Assembly (NCBI RefSeq): GCF_030848565.1
Contig: NZ_JAVDDV010000002.1
Location: 410,567-474,566, forward strand
Length of the DNA stretch: 64,000 nucleotides
Direction of reading: 5' to 3'
DNA from: Natronolimnohabitans sp. A-GB9
GTDB taxonomy: Archaea; Halobacteriota; Halobacteria; Halobacteriales; Natrialbaceae
Positions 26,830 through 34,970 of the stretch are shown in pieces (positions within the stretch are counted from its first letter, which is position 1; each line of letters starts with the position of its first letter). The notes under the pieces are model-generated. The model was given only the letters and a program-made list of their open reading frames with translations. It was not told where the DNA came from and made no database searches. Both the position numbers and the translations under genes were made by a program.

Positions 26830-28563
26830 ATGAGCTACACGTTATCATTTAAACCAGCGATCGACCTCTACGGCCAGCACGATCCGAGCGCGGCGCTGTT
26901 TGCCGACGGCGAACTGCGCTTTGCGATCGAAGAAGAGCGTCTGACCCGCGAGAAACACGCGGTCGATACCTTTCCGGAACGGGCGATCCGCGCCTGTCTC
27001 GAGTACGAGGGGATCGAACTCGGGGACGTCGAAACGATCGTCCTGCCGTACGATCCGAAACTCCGATCGAAGATCGTCGGCCACTACCTGAAAAACACCG
27101 CCCAGCTCGACAGTCATCTCCGGAAAGTTACGCATCTGCAAAACGTCGTCACGGACCAGCTGAAGGGACGGCTCATGCCGACGCGGACCGTCGAATCCCG
27201 GCTCCGGGAGATCGGAACGCCGGTGCCGCCGATCGAGAACCGGTCCCACCACGCGTGTCACGCCGTCAGCGCCTTCCATCCGTCGCCGTTCGACGAGGCG
27301 CTGGTGTTGACCATCGACGCGAAAGGGGAGTACGATTCGACGGTCGTCTGGCATGCCGACGCCGACGGACTCGAGCGCGTGCGGACGTACAAACATCCGA
27401 ACAGCTGGGGGCTGTTCTACGCCGCGATCACGCGCTATCTCGGGTATCGGATGTTCAACGGCGAGGGAAAGGTGATGGGTCTCGCGCCGTACGGCGAGGA
27501 CAATCCCTGGATCGAGCGTCGGCTCCGGGAGACGATCGACGTCGGCGTCGACTACGACGTGACCTCGTTGACCGGTCGCTGGGGCACTGAGCACGGGATA
27601 CACACACTCGAAGAGCTGTTCGATCGGCCGCGGTCGACGAGTACCGACGAGTTCGATCAGTTCGAGACGGACCTCGCATACACCGCCCAGAAGCTACTCG
27701 AGGAGTCGATCACGGCGATCGTCGACGAGTACGTCGACCGCGTCGGAACCGGCAACGTCGCACTGGCCGGCGGCGTCGCCCTCAACTGTAAGCTCAACAA
27801 GCGGATCGCCGAGCAGCCGGGGGTCGGCGACGTCTTCGTCCAGCCGGTCGCCCACGACGCCGGGCTCGCACTCGGTGGCGGTTGGATCGACCGGCGGCCG
27901 AGCGCGGTCGAACCGATGACGGACGTCTACTGGGGGCCCGAGTACGAAACCGACGAGATTCGGAGCCTCCTCGAGACGAACAAAGTCGAGTACGCCGAAC
28001 CGGATGATCTCGAGCGACGGGTCGCCGAACTGATCGCGGACGGCGCCCTCGTCGGCTGGTTCCAGGGACGGATGGAGCTCGGACCACGGGCGCTTGGGAA
28101 CCGGAGCATTCTCGCGGATCCGCGAACCGAGGCGTCCCGTGATCGGGTCAATCGCCACGTCAAACACCGCGAGGAGTGGCGGCCGTTCGCCCCGTCGATG
28201 CTCGAGTCGGCGGCTGATGACTACCTCGAGAACGCCCGTCCCAGCCCGTTCATGATCGATTCGTTCGACGTGAAACCGGAGCGACGGGACGAGCTCAGTG
28301 CGGTCGTTCATCCCGCCGACGACACCACACGGGTCCAGACCGTCCGCGCGGACCAGAACACGCGGTACTACCGTCTGCTTCGCGAGTTCGGGGAGCTGAC
28401 CGGCGTCCCGGTGCTTCTCAACACCTCGTTCAACGACCACGCCGAGCCGATCGTCAACACGCCGACCGAGGCGCTGAAGGACTTCTACGGGATGGGACTC
28501 GACGTCCTCGTCCTCGAAGACTGTGTCGTGACGAAACGCAACTCGGAATATACGGTCTCGTAG
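26830..28563 (+). CDS. Carbamoyltransferase, NodU/CmcH family
   Basis: 577 residues. The N-terminal Kae1-like domain has LYGQHDPSAALFADGELRFA and EEERLTREKHA, then the HHACHAVSAFHPS metal-binding motif (~140) and GEGKVMGLAPYG. The C-terminal YrdC-like domain has MELGPRALGNRSILADPR (~414). The family uses carbamoyl phosphate and ATP to carbamoylate hydroxyl groups on sugars, Nod factors or antibiotics. The start at MSYTLSFKP was chosen because upstream residues lack similarity. It forms an operon with the preceding phosphodiesterase-like gene; the acceptor is unknown. Confidence 0.92.
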   Translation: MSYTLSFKPAIDLYGQHDPSAALFADGELRFAIEEERLTREKHAVDTFPERAIRACLEYEGIELGDVETIVLPYDPKLRSKIVGHYLKNTAQLDSHLRKVTHLQNVVTDQLKGRLMPTRTVESRLREIGTPVPPIENRSHHACHAVSAFHPSPFDEALVLTIDAKGEYDSTVVWHADADGLERVRTYKHPNSWGLFYAAITRYLGYRMFNGEGKVMGLAPYGEDNPWIERRLRETIDVGVDYDVTSLTGRWGTEHGIHTLEELFDRPRSTSTDEFDQFETDLAYTAQKLLEESITAIVDEYVDRVGTGNVALAGGVALNCKLNKRIAEQPGVGDVFVQPVAHDAGLALGGGWIDRRPSAVEPMTDVYWGPEYETDEIRSLLETNKVEYAEPDDLERRVAELIADGALVGWFQGRMELGPRALGNRSILADPRTEASRDRVNRHVKHREEWRPFAPSMLESAADDYLENARPSPFMIDSFDVKPERRDELSAVVHPADDTTRVQTVRADQNTRYYRLLREFGELTGVPVLLNTSFNDHAEPIVNTPTEALKDFYGMGLDVLVLEDCVVTKRNSEYTVS

Positions 28564-28703
28564 TCGCAGCCCGATCGGGTTTCGACCGCGGTCGGTCACG
28601 CGTAGCGCCGACGTCGGTCCTCGCTCGCCGACCATCACTTTCCTGGCCCATCGTTATCAGTTGTCGTGAATTTGATTTCTTTATTTATAGCATCGGTTGA
28701 TGT

Positions 28704-29669
28704 TTATTTTCCGATTCGACCGTCATTTATCGTTGATATCACTTCCCGGTTTCCCCTTCTTCTCTGGTTTCCCACACTGTTCTGGGCGGGGTCGACCGGC
28801 CTCACTCGAAGCTCACCGAACCCGTATTTCGAGTGACTCCCAACTCGGAGGATACCGCTCTTCGCGGTCTCCACCGGACGGTTACCCGCGTAGTTCACGA
28901 CCTGTCCGTGGTCGACGGTCAGGAGTCGGTAGACCTCCCGTTGCTCGAGGATCTTTTCTTCTCGTTCACGGAGATCGAGACGGCTCTCTTTCCACCACCA
29001 CGGAACATCCTGGTCAGCTGCCTTGGGATATTCCGACTCCAGCACGAACGGCGTCGTCACCTCCACGAGGAAGGCGTCACCGGCCTCGAGTCGGGAGTAG
29101 CTCAGTTCGTCGAGGTCGACGACCTGCGTGTCCTTCAGCCGCGTGACGCCGTAGCCGTAGTTCCGTTTGCCACCGAACTGGAGCCCTTCCAGCACGTCCT
29201 CGCCCAGCGGGAGTGCGTCGGGATCATCGGCGTGCAGGTAGGCGTTGATGTACCACCTCGTCGTCTGCTGTTGCTTGTGAGCGCCCTCCGGCTTCCCCAT
29301 GACCGTCTCGTGAGAGAGCGCCGGATGATCGCTCTGCGGGCGGATATCGTGGGTGTTCAGCGCGTCTCGGGGCCGGGAGTCGAGAAGCCAGCGGTGTGCG
29401 GGATTCCGCATCAGGAACAGATCATCGTAGGACTCGACGTCCGGAAGACCGCTCCCGAGGTACGGGCGAACACCACTCTGCGAGTGTGCTTCCGGGAACG
29501 TCCCGAACTGGCCGGGCACGAACATCCCGTGACTGGCGTGGAGGTGCTGGTGGACGTCGTGCGAGACGTGCTTGCCGAGGGCATGGAGGATCGCGTTTCC
29601 CGAAACGTAGTACGGATGACCGATGTAGTCCATCTCCAGCTCCCAATGGACCTGTTGAATCCGGGTCAT
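28704..29669 (-). CDS. RAMP-superfamily protein, Cas5/Cas6-like, of a derived CRISPR-like operon
   Basis: 321 residues, last gene of the operon; its ATG overlaps the preceding stop (ATGA). The N-terminus WELEMDYIGHPYYVSGNAIL is shaped like the first strand and helix of a RAMP ferredoxin fold. Two glycine-rich loops follow: LQFGGKRNYGYGVTRL (~165-180) and SHSKYGFGELRVRP near the C-terminus, as in Cas5/Cas6-type proteins. No catalytic histidine can be assigned with confidence. By context it would be a backbone or RNA-binding subunit of an effector complex. It could alternatively be a diverged Cas6. Confidence 0.6.
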   Translation of the reverse strand: MTRIQQVHWELEMDYIGHPYYVSGNAILHALGKHVSHDVHQHLHASHGMFVPGQFGTFPEAHSQSGVRPYLGSGLPDVESYDDLFLMRNPAHRWLLDSRPRDALNTHDIRPQSDHPALSHETVMGKPEGAHKQQQTTRWYINAYLHADDPDALPLGEDVLEGLQFGGKRNYGYGVTRLKDTQVVDLDELSYSRLEAGDAFLVEVTTPFVLESEYPKAADQDVPWWWKESRLDLREREEKILEQREVYRLLTVDHGQVVNYAGNRPVETAKSGILRVGSHSKYGFGELRVRPVDPAQNSVGNQRRRGNREVISTINDGRIGK

Positions 29670-30403
29670 CGGTTAAACGCCTCCTGGAAGTCCTCGATGT
29701 ACTGGAGCGCCGTCGACCACGCACCGATCCGGCGAAGGTTCGCGTCCAACAGCATGTCGTACTTGTCGTGCGCCGTATCCAGCGGGTGTGCCGCTAGTCG
29801 GTTCCACGCTGACGCCCACGACCGCCACGGGCGGCTCCCGAGCCGGGCCGACGGACGGCCTCGAGCGTCGACGTCGATCCGCAAAGCGAACTCATCGCCC
29901 GCGTAGACCGTCCGGTGGGGCACGATCTCCTCGGCGTCGTCGACGACCAGCCGGAGGTCGGCGAACTCGTTACCGTCGCGGTAGTTATCGAGCAACGCCG
30001 CTACGAGCAGCGTATGATACTTCAGCGAGGTGTACGGGTAGTAGACACTCTCGTTGAACGCTGAAACGATGTCGCTCTCCAGCCACATTCGATGCATGGC
30101 TTCTGGGTCGTCTTCGGCCAGGAGTTCCCGCACGGCACTCTCGACACCGTTGCGTGTGAACTCCTGTGGGTCGTACCGACTCTCCCCCTCGATGAGCGAC
30201 AGTCGGTAGAGCGTGTCGTGGTTCTCGACCGTCTGCTCGGGCTTTCCGCTGGGCCGGCTCAACGCCGATGCATCACCGTCTGCGCCGTGGGGTACCGTCT
30301 GGTTCACGAGCACCCCGGCGAACGTCTCGGGGGCGTAGTCGTGGGGCTGGCCGTTCATTTTGTGGGCGTCGTGGCGGTAGGCTGCGACCATCTCGTCTCT
30401 CAT
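29666..30403 (-). CDS. Uncharacterised conserved component of the RAMP operon
   Basis: 245 residues, starting MRDEMVAAYRHDAHKMNG. It overlaps both neighbours by four bases. No known domain was recognised. The first half is polar and irregular; the second half contains ESVYYPYTSLKYHTLLVAALL and ends with helical NLRRIGAWSTALQYIEDFQE. Its fixed place between the two RAMP-like genes makes it a probable structural subunit, possibly the uncharacterised protein described for haloarchaeal RAMP modules. That link is inference. Confidence 0.55.
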   Translation of the reverse strand: MRDEMVAAYRHDAHKMNGQPHDYAPETFAGVLVNQTVPHGADGDASALSRPSGKPEQTVENHDTLYRLSLIEGESRYDPQEFTRNGVESAVRELLAEDDPEAMHRMWLESDIVSAFNESVYYPYTSLKYHTLLVAALLDNYRDGNEFADLRLVVDDAEEIVPHRTVYAGDEFALRIDVDARGRPSARLGSRPWRSWASAWNRLAAHPLDTAHDKYDMLLDANLRRIGAWSTALQYIEDFQEAFNR

Positions 30404-31263
30404 GGTCTGTCTTCGATGCGTTCCTCGAGCGCATCGACGAACACTGGGCGGTACTCCCTTTCCCAGCGATCGTCCTTTTCGTCCATCTTGTTCGTGTTGC
30501 CCTTGCCCCGGTCGAAGACACGCTTCAGTTCACGCTCTTCGTAGAGCGGGTTGATCAGGTGGCAGTCGACGATCCCGGCACCGAAGTTGCGGGCACCGCC
30601 CAACTGGTGCATGAAGTCGGTCTTGTGCGCATCGAGGAAGTCGGTGCTCTCGGCTAACAGGCCTAGGAACTCCGGTTTTGTCTCTCGGAAGGAGAGGTGC
30701 CAGCAACCGTCGAGATTCGCCACGGCGTCGATCTCCGCGTTCCGAAGCGGTTCGCGGTTGTCCTCTTGATTTCGCGAGACCACGTTCCGGTTGAGCCGGC
30801 GGTAGTGGCCCTCGGCCTGGCCGCGCGTGTAGTCCACGCTCGAGCGGACGGGGTTGAACTTGATCGGACGGCGCATCACCTTGCCAGGGACGCCGCCGAA
30901 CCCGCCAAACAGGTCGAAAACGATACAGCCAGCGTCTTCCTTCGGATCATCGGTACACGCGCCCTTCTCGTGGTAGCCGGCGTCGAGATCACGGTCGTAG
31001 ACGCCGTCTTTTCTGAAGTTCGCATTGGCCTCTCCGGGATGGCAAGCCGTCCCACCACGCTCTTGGACGACTTCCTCCATTCCGTGGCGAAGCCAGCCGG
31101 AGAGCGGGAACGCTGGGATGATGCCGCTGATCTGGTTCTGCGGGTCGTCGTCCTCGTAATTGCCGTTACTGGCGTGGTGCCGGTCAGTCATAATCGAATC
31201 GCCGACCACCAGCAAGTCGGTCTGGATGCGGACAAACACGTCGCGGTCGATGTCTTCAATCAT
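30400..31263 (-). CDS. Cas7-like RAMP protein (Csm3-like features)
   Basis: 287 residues from MIEDIDRDVFVRIQTDLLVV. PAFPLSGWLRHGMEEVVQE (~52-70) resembles the Cas7/Csm3 pattern of a proline-rich loop followed by a helix. GCIVFDLFGGFGGVPGKV (~113-130) matches the Csm3-type C-x3-LFG segment, and LGGARNFGAG near the end is a glycine-rich RAMP loop. Together these suggest the repeating crRNA-binding backbone subunit of a type III/IV-like effector. The chosen ATG overlaps a small upstream frame; a longer N-terminus is open but unlike the family. Confidence 0.65.
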   Translation of the reverse strand: MIEDIDRDVFVRIQTDLLVVGDSIMTDRHHASNGNYEDDDPQNQISGIIPAFPLSGWLRHGMEEVVQERGGTACHPGEANANFRKDGVYDRDLDAGYHEKGACTDDPKEDAGCIVFDLFGGFGGVPGKVMRRPIKFNPVRSSVDYTRGQAEGHYRRLNRNVVSRNQEDNREPLRNAEIDAVANLDGCWHLSFRETKPEFLGLLAESTDFLDAHKTDFMHQLGGARNFGAGIVDCHLINPLYEERELKRVFDRGKGNTNKMDEKDDRWEREYRPVFVDALEERIEDRP

Positions 31264-31402
31264 GAGTATCAGCAGGTTCCAGTGGAGTTTCGAGTGCGTC
31301 GAGAGTCCCGTAGGCAACGCCATCGACCACGTATGCGGGATTGTTTTCGCCGTTTTCGGTGCGGACAATGCGAGCTGTCACACGAGGATCACTGGACTGC
31401 AT
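31256..31402 (-). CDS. Small 48-residue protein in the RAMP operon
   Basis: A short open frame starting MQSSDPRVTARIVRTENGE and ending EPLEPADTHD-like sequence (…LETPLEPADTHD). It overlaps the upstream gene by 14 bases and the Cas7-like gene by 8 bases, filling what would otherwise be the only long gap in the operon. Composition is typical of a halophile protein. Function unknown; the packing is the main support. Confidence 0.5.
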   Translation of the reverse strand: MQSSDPRVTARIVRTENGENNPAYVVDGVAYGTLDALETPLEPADTHD

Positions 31403-31829
31403 TGCTCACCTCTTGGCCCTTGTACTCTGCTTCCAGCTCGTCAAGTAGGTCTTCGGCGTCTGCCAGAGCATGACGGGCGTGATCGAAGTCCGAGTGCCTG
31501 GGTCCGCTTCCGACGGTATCGTTTTCGATAGCTCTCCCAAGGCTGAGCAATGACGAATTAATGAACCGGACCAGGTTGAACAGACGCGTCCTCGGTGCCT
31601 GCCGGTCAAGGACGCCGATCCGCTCGAGATCGTCACTCACGTGCTCGATGTACTCGTCAGTGCGAGCGACCACCAGCCAGAACTCGTCCTCGACGTCTTC
31701 GCCGTGCTCGATACCGTAGCTAATCCGATGAGCATGTGGGGCAACTTCTTCGGTGAAGAACGACTGGGTATTGATCGACATCTCTCGTCGAGCGATCCGC
31801 TCCCAGTTCGCTCCACTCTCGCCCGCCAT
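31389..31829 (-). CDS. Predicted helical protein of unknown function, RAMP operon
   Basis: 146 residues, ATG overlapping the preceding TGA by one base. The sequence is almost wholly helical (HVSDDLERIGVLDRQAPRTR, LFNLVRFINSSLLSLGRAIE, HALADAEDLLDELEAEYK). Size and helicity would suit a small (Cas11-type) subunit, but there is no sequence motif to prove it. No nuclease residues recognised. Confidence 0.5.
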   Translation of the reverse strand: MAGESGANWERIARREMSINTQSFFTEEVAPHAHRISYGIEHGEDVEDEFWLVVARTDEYIEHVSDDLERIGVLDRQAPRTRLFNLVRFINSSLLSLGRAIENDTVGSGPRHSDFDHARHALADAEDLLDELEAEYKGQEVSNAVQ

Positions 31830-32146
31830 CACGCGGCCCCCTCCATCGTGATACTCCGCACGCGCGGTTCGAAGGGGCCCTCATAGTCAGCATAGTAGTG
31901 TTGGTCCTCCCAGTCACACTCTTCAATGTCGTCGCGGACGGACGTCACATAGTCATCAACGGACCGCCAATCCAGACTGAACCGTTGGACGGACTTTCCG
32001 TTCTGGATGACGAAAATCGCCTCATCGAACGTTCGGTAGACGTGTGATGCTTCTTCGCTGTCCTCGTCCAGCACAATGTATTCTGGACGAAAACCACTCC
32101 GCTCGCGAGCGGTGCTTTCAATTTGATTGGACTCGAATTGGGCCAT
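31829..32146 (-). CDS. First gene of the RAMP operon, unknown function
   Basis: 105 residues starting MAQFESNQIESTARERSGFR. Acidic and aromatic-rich (IEECDWEDQHYYADYEGPFE). The segment FDEAIFVIQNGKSVQRFSLD looks like a small alpha/beta fold. No homology recognised. A GTG five codons upstream is a possible alternative start. It is the promoter-proximal gene; the structured spacer 32167-32297 lies directly upstream. Confidence 0.5.
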   Translation of the reverse strand: MAQFESNQIESTARERSGFRPEYIVLDEDSEEASHVYRTFDEAIFVIQNGKSVQRFSLDWRSVDDYVTSVRDDIEECDWEDQHYYADYEGPFEPRVRSITMEGAA

Positions 32147-32166
32147 GGGTTCTTCATTCACCGTGG

Positions 32167-32238
32167 GGAACCCGGCCCGCGTGTCCTAAGCACGCGGGCG
32201 TTTCCTGCGACTGTCACGCCCCGTGGGACCGGGGTTCC
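32167..32238. repeat. Cruciform-forming sequence upstream of the RAMP operon
   Basis: GGAACCCGG (32167-32175) pairs with CCGGGGTTCC (32229-32238), enclosing an inner perfect hairpin CCCGCGTG-TCCTAAG-CACGCGGG at 32176-32198. CGTGGG also recurs directly. It resembles the folded ends of IS200/IS605-type elements, but could be a structured RNA or operator. Confidence 0.5.
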
Positions 32239-32242
32239 ACAA

Positions 32243-32264
32243 CCAATGCATTAGCCTGCATTGG
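32243..32264. repeat. Perfect hairpin CCAATGCA/TGCATTGG
   Basis: 8-bp perfect stem with 6-nt loop TTAGCC, in the spacer between the RAMP operon and the divergent winged-helix gene. A candidate operator for the winged-helix protein. Confidence 0.55.
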
Positions 32265-32275
32265 CAAAGGTGTTT

Positions 32276-32297
32276 CCATTGCAGTAATCTGCAAAGG
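32276..32297. repeat. Imperfect hairpin CCATTGCAG/CTGCAAAGG
   Basis: Stem of about 8 pairs with one mismatch and loop TAAT. It shares the TTGCA core with the preceding hairpin, so the two may be repeated binding sites. Confidence 0.45.
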
Positions 32298-32340
32298 TCC
32301 GAGTAGATGTGGTCAAAACTGACTTGTGAAGGTGGATGCA

Positions 32341-32589
32341 ATGGACGAGGTAGTGCCAAAGGAGCGTGACGAAGAAAGCGGGAAGTACACCGAGACGTAT
32401 CCGCTAGAAGCATTCACTGACGCATTGGGATCGCTCTCCGGCGCGGCAGCTACGCAAGAAGTGGCCGACGAGGTTGGATGTGCATATCGGACGGCGTTCG
32501 CTAAGCTCTCAGAATTAGAAGACAAAGGCGAGGTAACTTCCCGGAAGGTTGGAAACGCACGACTCTGGCAACTACTTTCCACCGAATAG
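32341..32589 (+). CDS. Winged helix-turn-helix regulator, divergent to the RAMP operon
   Basis: 82 residues from MDEVVPKERDEESGKYTETY. The wHTH core is DALGSLSGAAATQEVADEVG, then CAYRTAFAKLSELEDKGEVT (recognition helix) and the wing SRKVGNARLWQL. Similar small regulators often sit beside accessory or mobile modules in haloarchaea. Its divergent position and the hairpins between suggest that it controls itself and the RAMP operon. An upstream GTG (32326) is an alternative start. Confidence 0.78.
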   Translation: MDEVVPKERDEESGKYTETYPLEAFTDALGSLSGAAATQEVADEVGCAYRTAFAKLSELEDKGEVTSRKVGNARLWQLLSTE

Positions 32590-32699
32590 AGAAATAGCAG
32601 CACCAGGGACTACTATTGCCGTAGTTCGATGTTTAGGATTACTAGATCAGATCAGAAAACATCTGATATAATCAAAAGTAATTTTCAACACTCGCGCAG

Positions 32700-32707
32700 T
32701 TATAAAG
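32700..32707 (+). promoter_or_regulatory. TATA-like box of mgsA
   Basis: TTATAAAG about 50 bases before the ATG, with a Shine-Dalgarno-like GGGAGGTGA at 32740-32748 in the leader. Confidence 0.45.
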
Positions 32708-32756
32708 AAGGCGCATTCACAACCACCGTTATCCCGCCGGGAGGTGACCGTCGCCT

Positions 32757-33131
32757 ATGACCCGCGTTGCGCTCATCGCCCACGACGAGACGAAACCGGA
32801 TCTCATCGAGTTCGCCCAGGAGCACGAATCACAGTTGTGCGGCTACGAACTGGTCGCGACCGGGACGACGGGGAAACGGCTGCTCGAGGAGACCGACCTC
32901 GAGGTCGAACGCAAGGAGTCGGGGCCGCTCGGCGGCGACCTGATGATCGGCGCGGAGGTCGCGGACGGGGCTCTCGACGGCATCGTCTTCCTCCGCGATC
33001 CGCTGCGAGCCCAGCCACACGAACCCGACATCTCGGCGTTGTTGCGGATCTGTGACGTCCACGACACGGCGCTGGCGACGAACCGCGCCTCGGCGGCCTT
33101 TCTGATCGAGGGGCTCGCCGACGAACACTGA
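32757..33131 (+). CDS. mgsA: Methylglyoxal synthase
   Basis: 124 residues. It converts dihydroxyacetone phosphate to methylglyoxal and phosphate. Family motifs: ALIAHDETKPDLIEFAQEH with the conserved His and Lys, VATGTTGKRL for phosphate binding, SGPLGGDLMIGAEVADG with the catalytic Asp, and FLRDPLRAQPHEPDISALLR. Archaeal MgsA is largely restricted to haloarchaea. A leader with a Shine-Dalgarno-like GAGGTGA precedes it. Single gene. Confidence 0.95.
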   Translation: MTRVALIAHDETKPDLIEFAQEHESQLCGYELVATGTTGKRLLEETDLEVERKESGPLGGDLMIGAEVADGALDGIVFLRDPLRAQPHEPDISALLRICDVHDTALATNRASAAFLIEGLADEH

Positions 33132-33251
33132 AACAGCAGGCACAACCGGGACTCCCGTCCGTAGCGTATCACCACTAGACGAGTCAGTGTTCCCAGCTAT
33201 GGCCCGTATGAGAACCAGTCGCCGCGCTCTCTTTCCTGATCGGCTGTCACG

Positions 33252-34970
33252 ATGTCGTTAGGCGGGATCGCCCTGGCGACCGACTTCGCGTTGCTCATCG
33301 TCGCGGCGGCCGTCCTGAGCTACGCGGCCAGGCTGACGAAACAGCCGACGATCGTCGCCTACGTCCTGACCGGCGTCGTCGTCGGTCCGATCGGGCTGGG
33401 AATCGTTACCGAAGACCAGCCGATCGAGGTCGTCGCCGAACTCGGGCTCGGATTCCTGCTGTTCCTGCTGGGGATCGAGATGCGGTTCGACGACATCCGC
33501 GAGATCGCCCGCCCCGTCGGTGCGATCGCCGTCGGCCAGGCGCTCCTCCAGGCGGTCGCCTCCACCGCCGTTGCACTCCTCCTCGGTTTTACGCTCTTCC
33601 AGTCGCTGATGATCGCGCTCGCGACGACGTTCGGCGCGACGCCGATCATCGTCAAGGTCCTCGGTGACAAGGAGGACCTGAAGGCGCTGTACGGCAAGGT
33701 CGACGTCGGCATTCTGATCTTCCAGGACATCTACCTCGTGATGGCGCTTGCGATCCTCGCGGTCGGTACGGTCGACGACGTCGGCGAGATCGCGTTCAGT
33801 ATCGGCCGCGTCTTCTTCCTGATGGGCGTCATCGGCGTCGTCGCCTATCTCGCCAGCCAGTATTTCCTTCCCGCTGTGTTGCGGGCCAGCGCCGAGAACA
33901 AGAGCACGCTCTTTACCGTCGGTATCGCCTGGGCCTTTCTCTTCATCTTCGCCGCCGAGACCCTCGAGCTCTCCGTCGAGATCGGCGCGTTCCTCGCGGG
34001 GCTTGCGCTGGCACAACTTCCCTACAGCACGGAGCTCAAAGAGCGGATGCGCCCGGCGACGAACTTCTTTATCGCCGTCTTCTTCGCCTCGATCGCCCTC
34101 CAGATGGAGGTCGACCAGCTACTGGCGTACTGGCAGGAGGCCCTGATCGCGTCCGTCCTGCTGATCGTCATCAACTTCTTCATCGTCTTCGGGCTGTTCT
34201 ACAGCCAGAACTTCGACGTCGAGACCTCCTTTCTCGGGACGATCTCGATGCTGCAGGTCAGCGAGTTCTCGCTGGTGCTTGGCGCGCTCGCGGTCGACCA
34301 GGGGTTCGTCGAGGAGGGGATCCTCGGGTTCCTCAGTTTGATGGCACTGATCACGATGCCGATATCGACGTACTACGTCATCTACAACCGCCAGATCTAC
34401 GCGTACGTGCAACCGTTCCTGCAGCGATTCGAGCGCGAGGACACCGTCGAGGCCCAGCCGGTCGAGTACGAGGACCATGCCGTGATCGTCGGCTACAGCC
34501 GTCTGACGGGCGAACTCGCCGAGGTGCTCGAGAACGCCGTCGACGAGATCGTGTTCATCGAGGACCGAGCCGACTACGTCGAGGAACTCTCGGCGGCCGA
34601 TCCCGGGTTCATCTTCGGCAACGCCAGACACGGCGACGTTCGACAGGACGCGAACGTCGCCGGTGCCGACGTCCTCGTCAGCGCCACGGAACGAACCGAC
34701 ATCAACCGTCGACTGATCGAGGACGCGGCGGACGCGCTGACGATCGTCACGGCGACCACCGACGAGGAGGCGTCGCTGCTGTACGAACACGGTGCCGACT
34801 ACGTCGTCGTTGGCCGCGGGCTCGTCGGCGAGGGGCTGGCCGATCTCGTCGCGCGAGTCGACGATCCAGCCGCCCTCGAGCGACGACTGACGGAACTGAA
34901 CGACCGCGCACGAAACGGCTCGCCGCGCGTGGGTGCAGACGCGCCGACCGGAGGTGAGACCGATGTATGA
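33252..34970 (+). CDS. CPA2-type cation/proton antiporter with TrkA-N domain, pair 1 subunit A
   Basis: 572 residues. About 12 membrane helices; characteristic CPA2 segments are TKQPTIVAYVLTGVVVGP, LGFLLFLLGIEMRFDDI, TTFGATPIIVKVLGDKE and GILIFQDIYLVMALAIL (Gln-Asp pair). A C-terminal Rossmann/TrkA-N domain begins near residue 405 with VIVGYSRLTGELAEVL. It would exchange Na+ or K+ for H+ under nucleotide-dependent control. It overlaps the next gene by eight bases and forms one of three similar gene pairs in the window. Confidence 0.88.
   Translation: MSLGGIALATDFALLIVAAAVLSYAARLTKQPTIVAYVLTGVVVGPIGLGIVTEDQPIEVVAELGLGFLLFLLGIEMRFDDIREIARPVGAIAVGQALLQAVASTAVALLLGFTLFQSLMIALATTFGATPIIVKVLGDKEDLKALYGKVDVGILIFQDIYLVMALAILAVGTVDDVGEIAFSIGRVFFLMGVIGVVAYLASQYFLPAVLRASAENKSTLFTVGIAWAFLFIFAAETLELSVEIGAFLAGLALAQLPYSTELKERMRPATNFFIAVFFASIALQMEVDQLLAYWQEALIASVLLIVINFFIVFGLFYSQNFDVETSFLGTISMLQVSEFSLVLGALAVDQGFVEEGILGFLSLMALITMPISTYYVIYNRQIYAYVQPFLQRFEREDTVEAQPVEYEDHAVIVGYSRLTGELAEVLENAVDEIVFIEDRADYVEELSAADPGFIFGNARHGDVRQDANVAGADVLVSATERTDINRRLIEDAADALTIVTATTDEEASLLYEHGADYVVVGRGLVGEGLADLVARVDDPAALERRLTELNDRARNGSPRVGADAPTGGETDV

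Noticed and set aside
28564..32760. CRISPR array associated with the RAMP operon
   Set aside because: No regularly spaced direct repeats of 25-40 bases were found between 28.5 and 32.8 kb; the hairpins at 32.2 kb are not repeated at spacer-like intervals.
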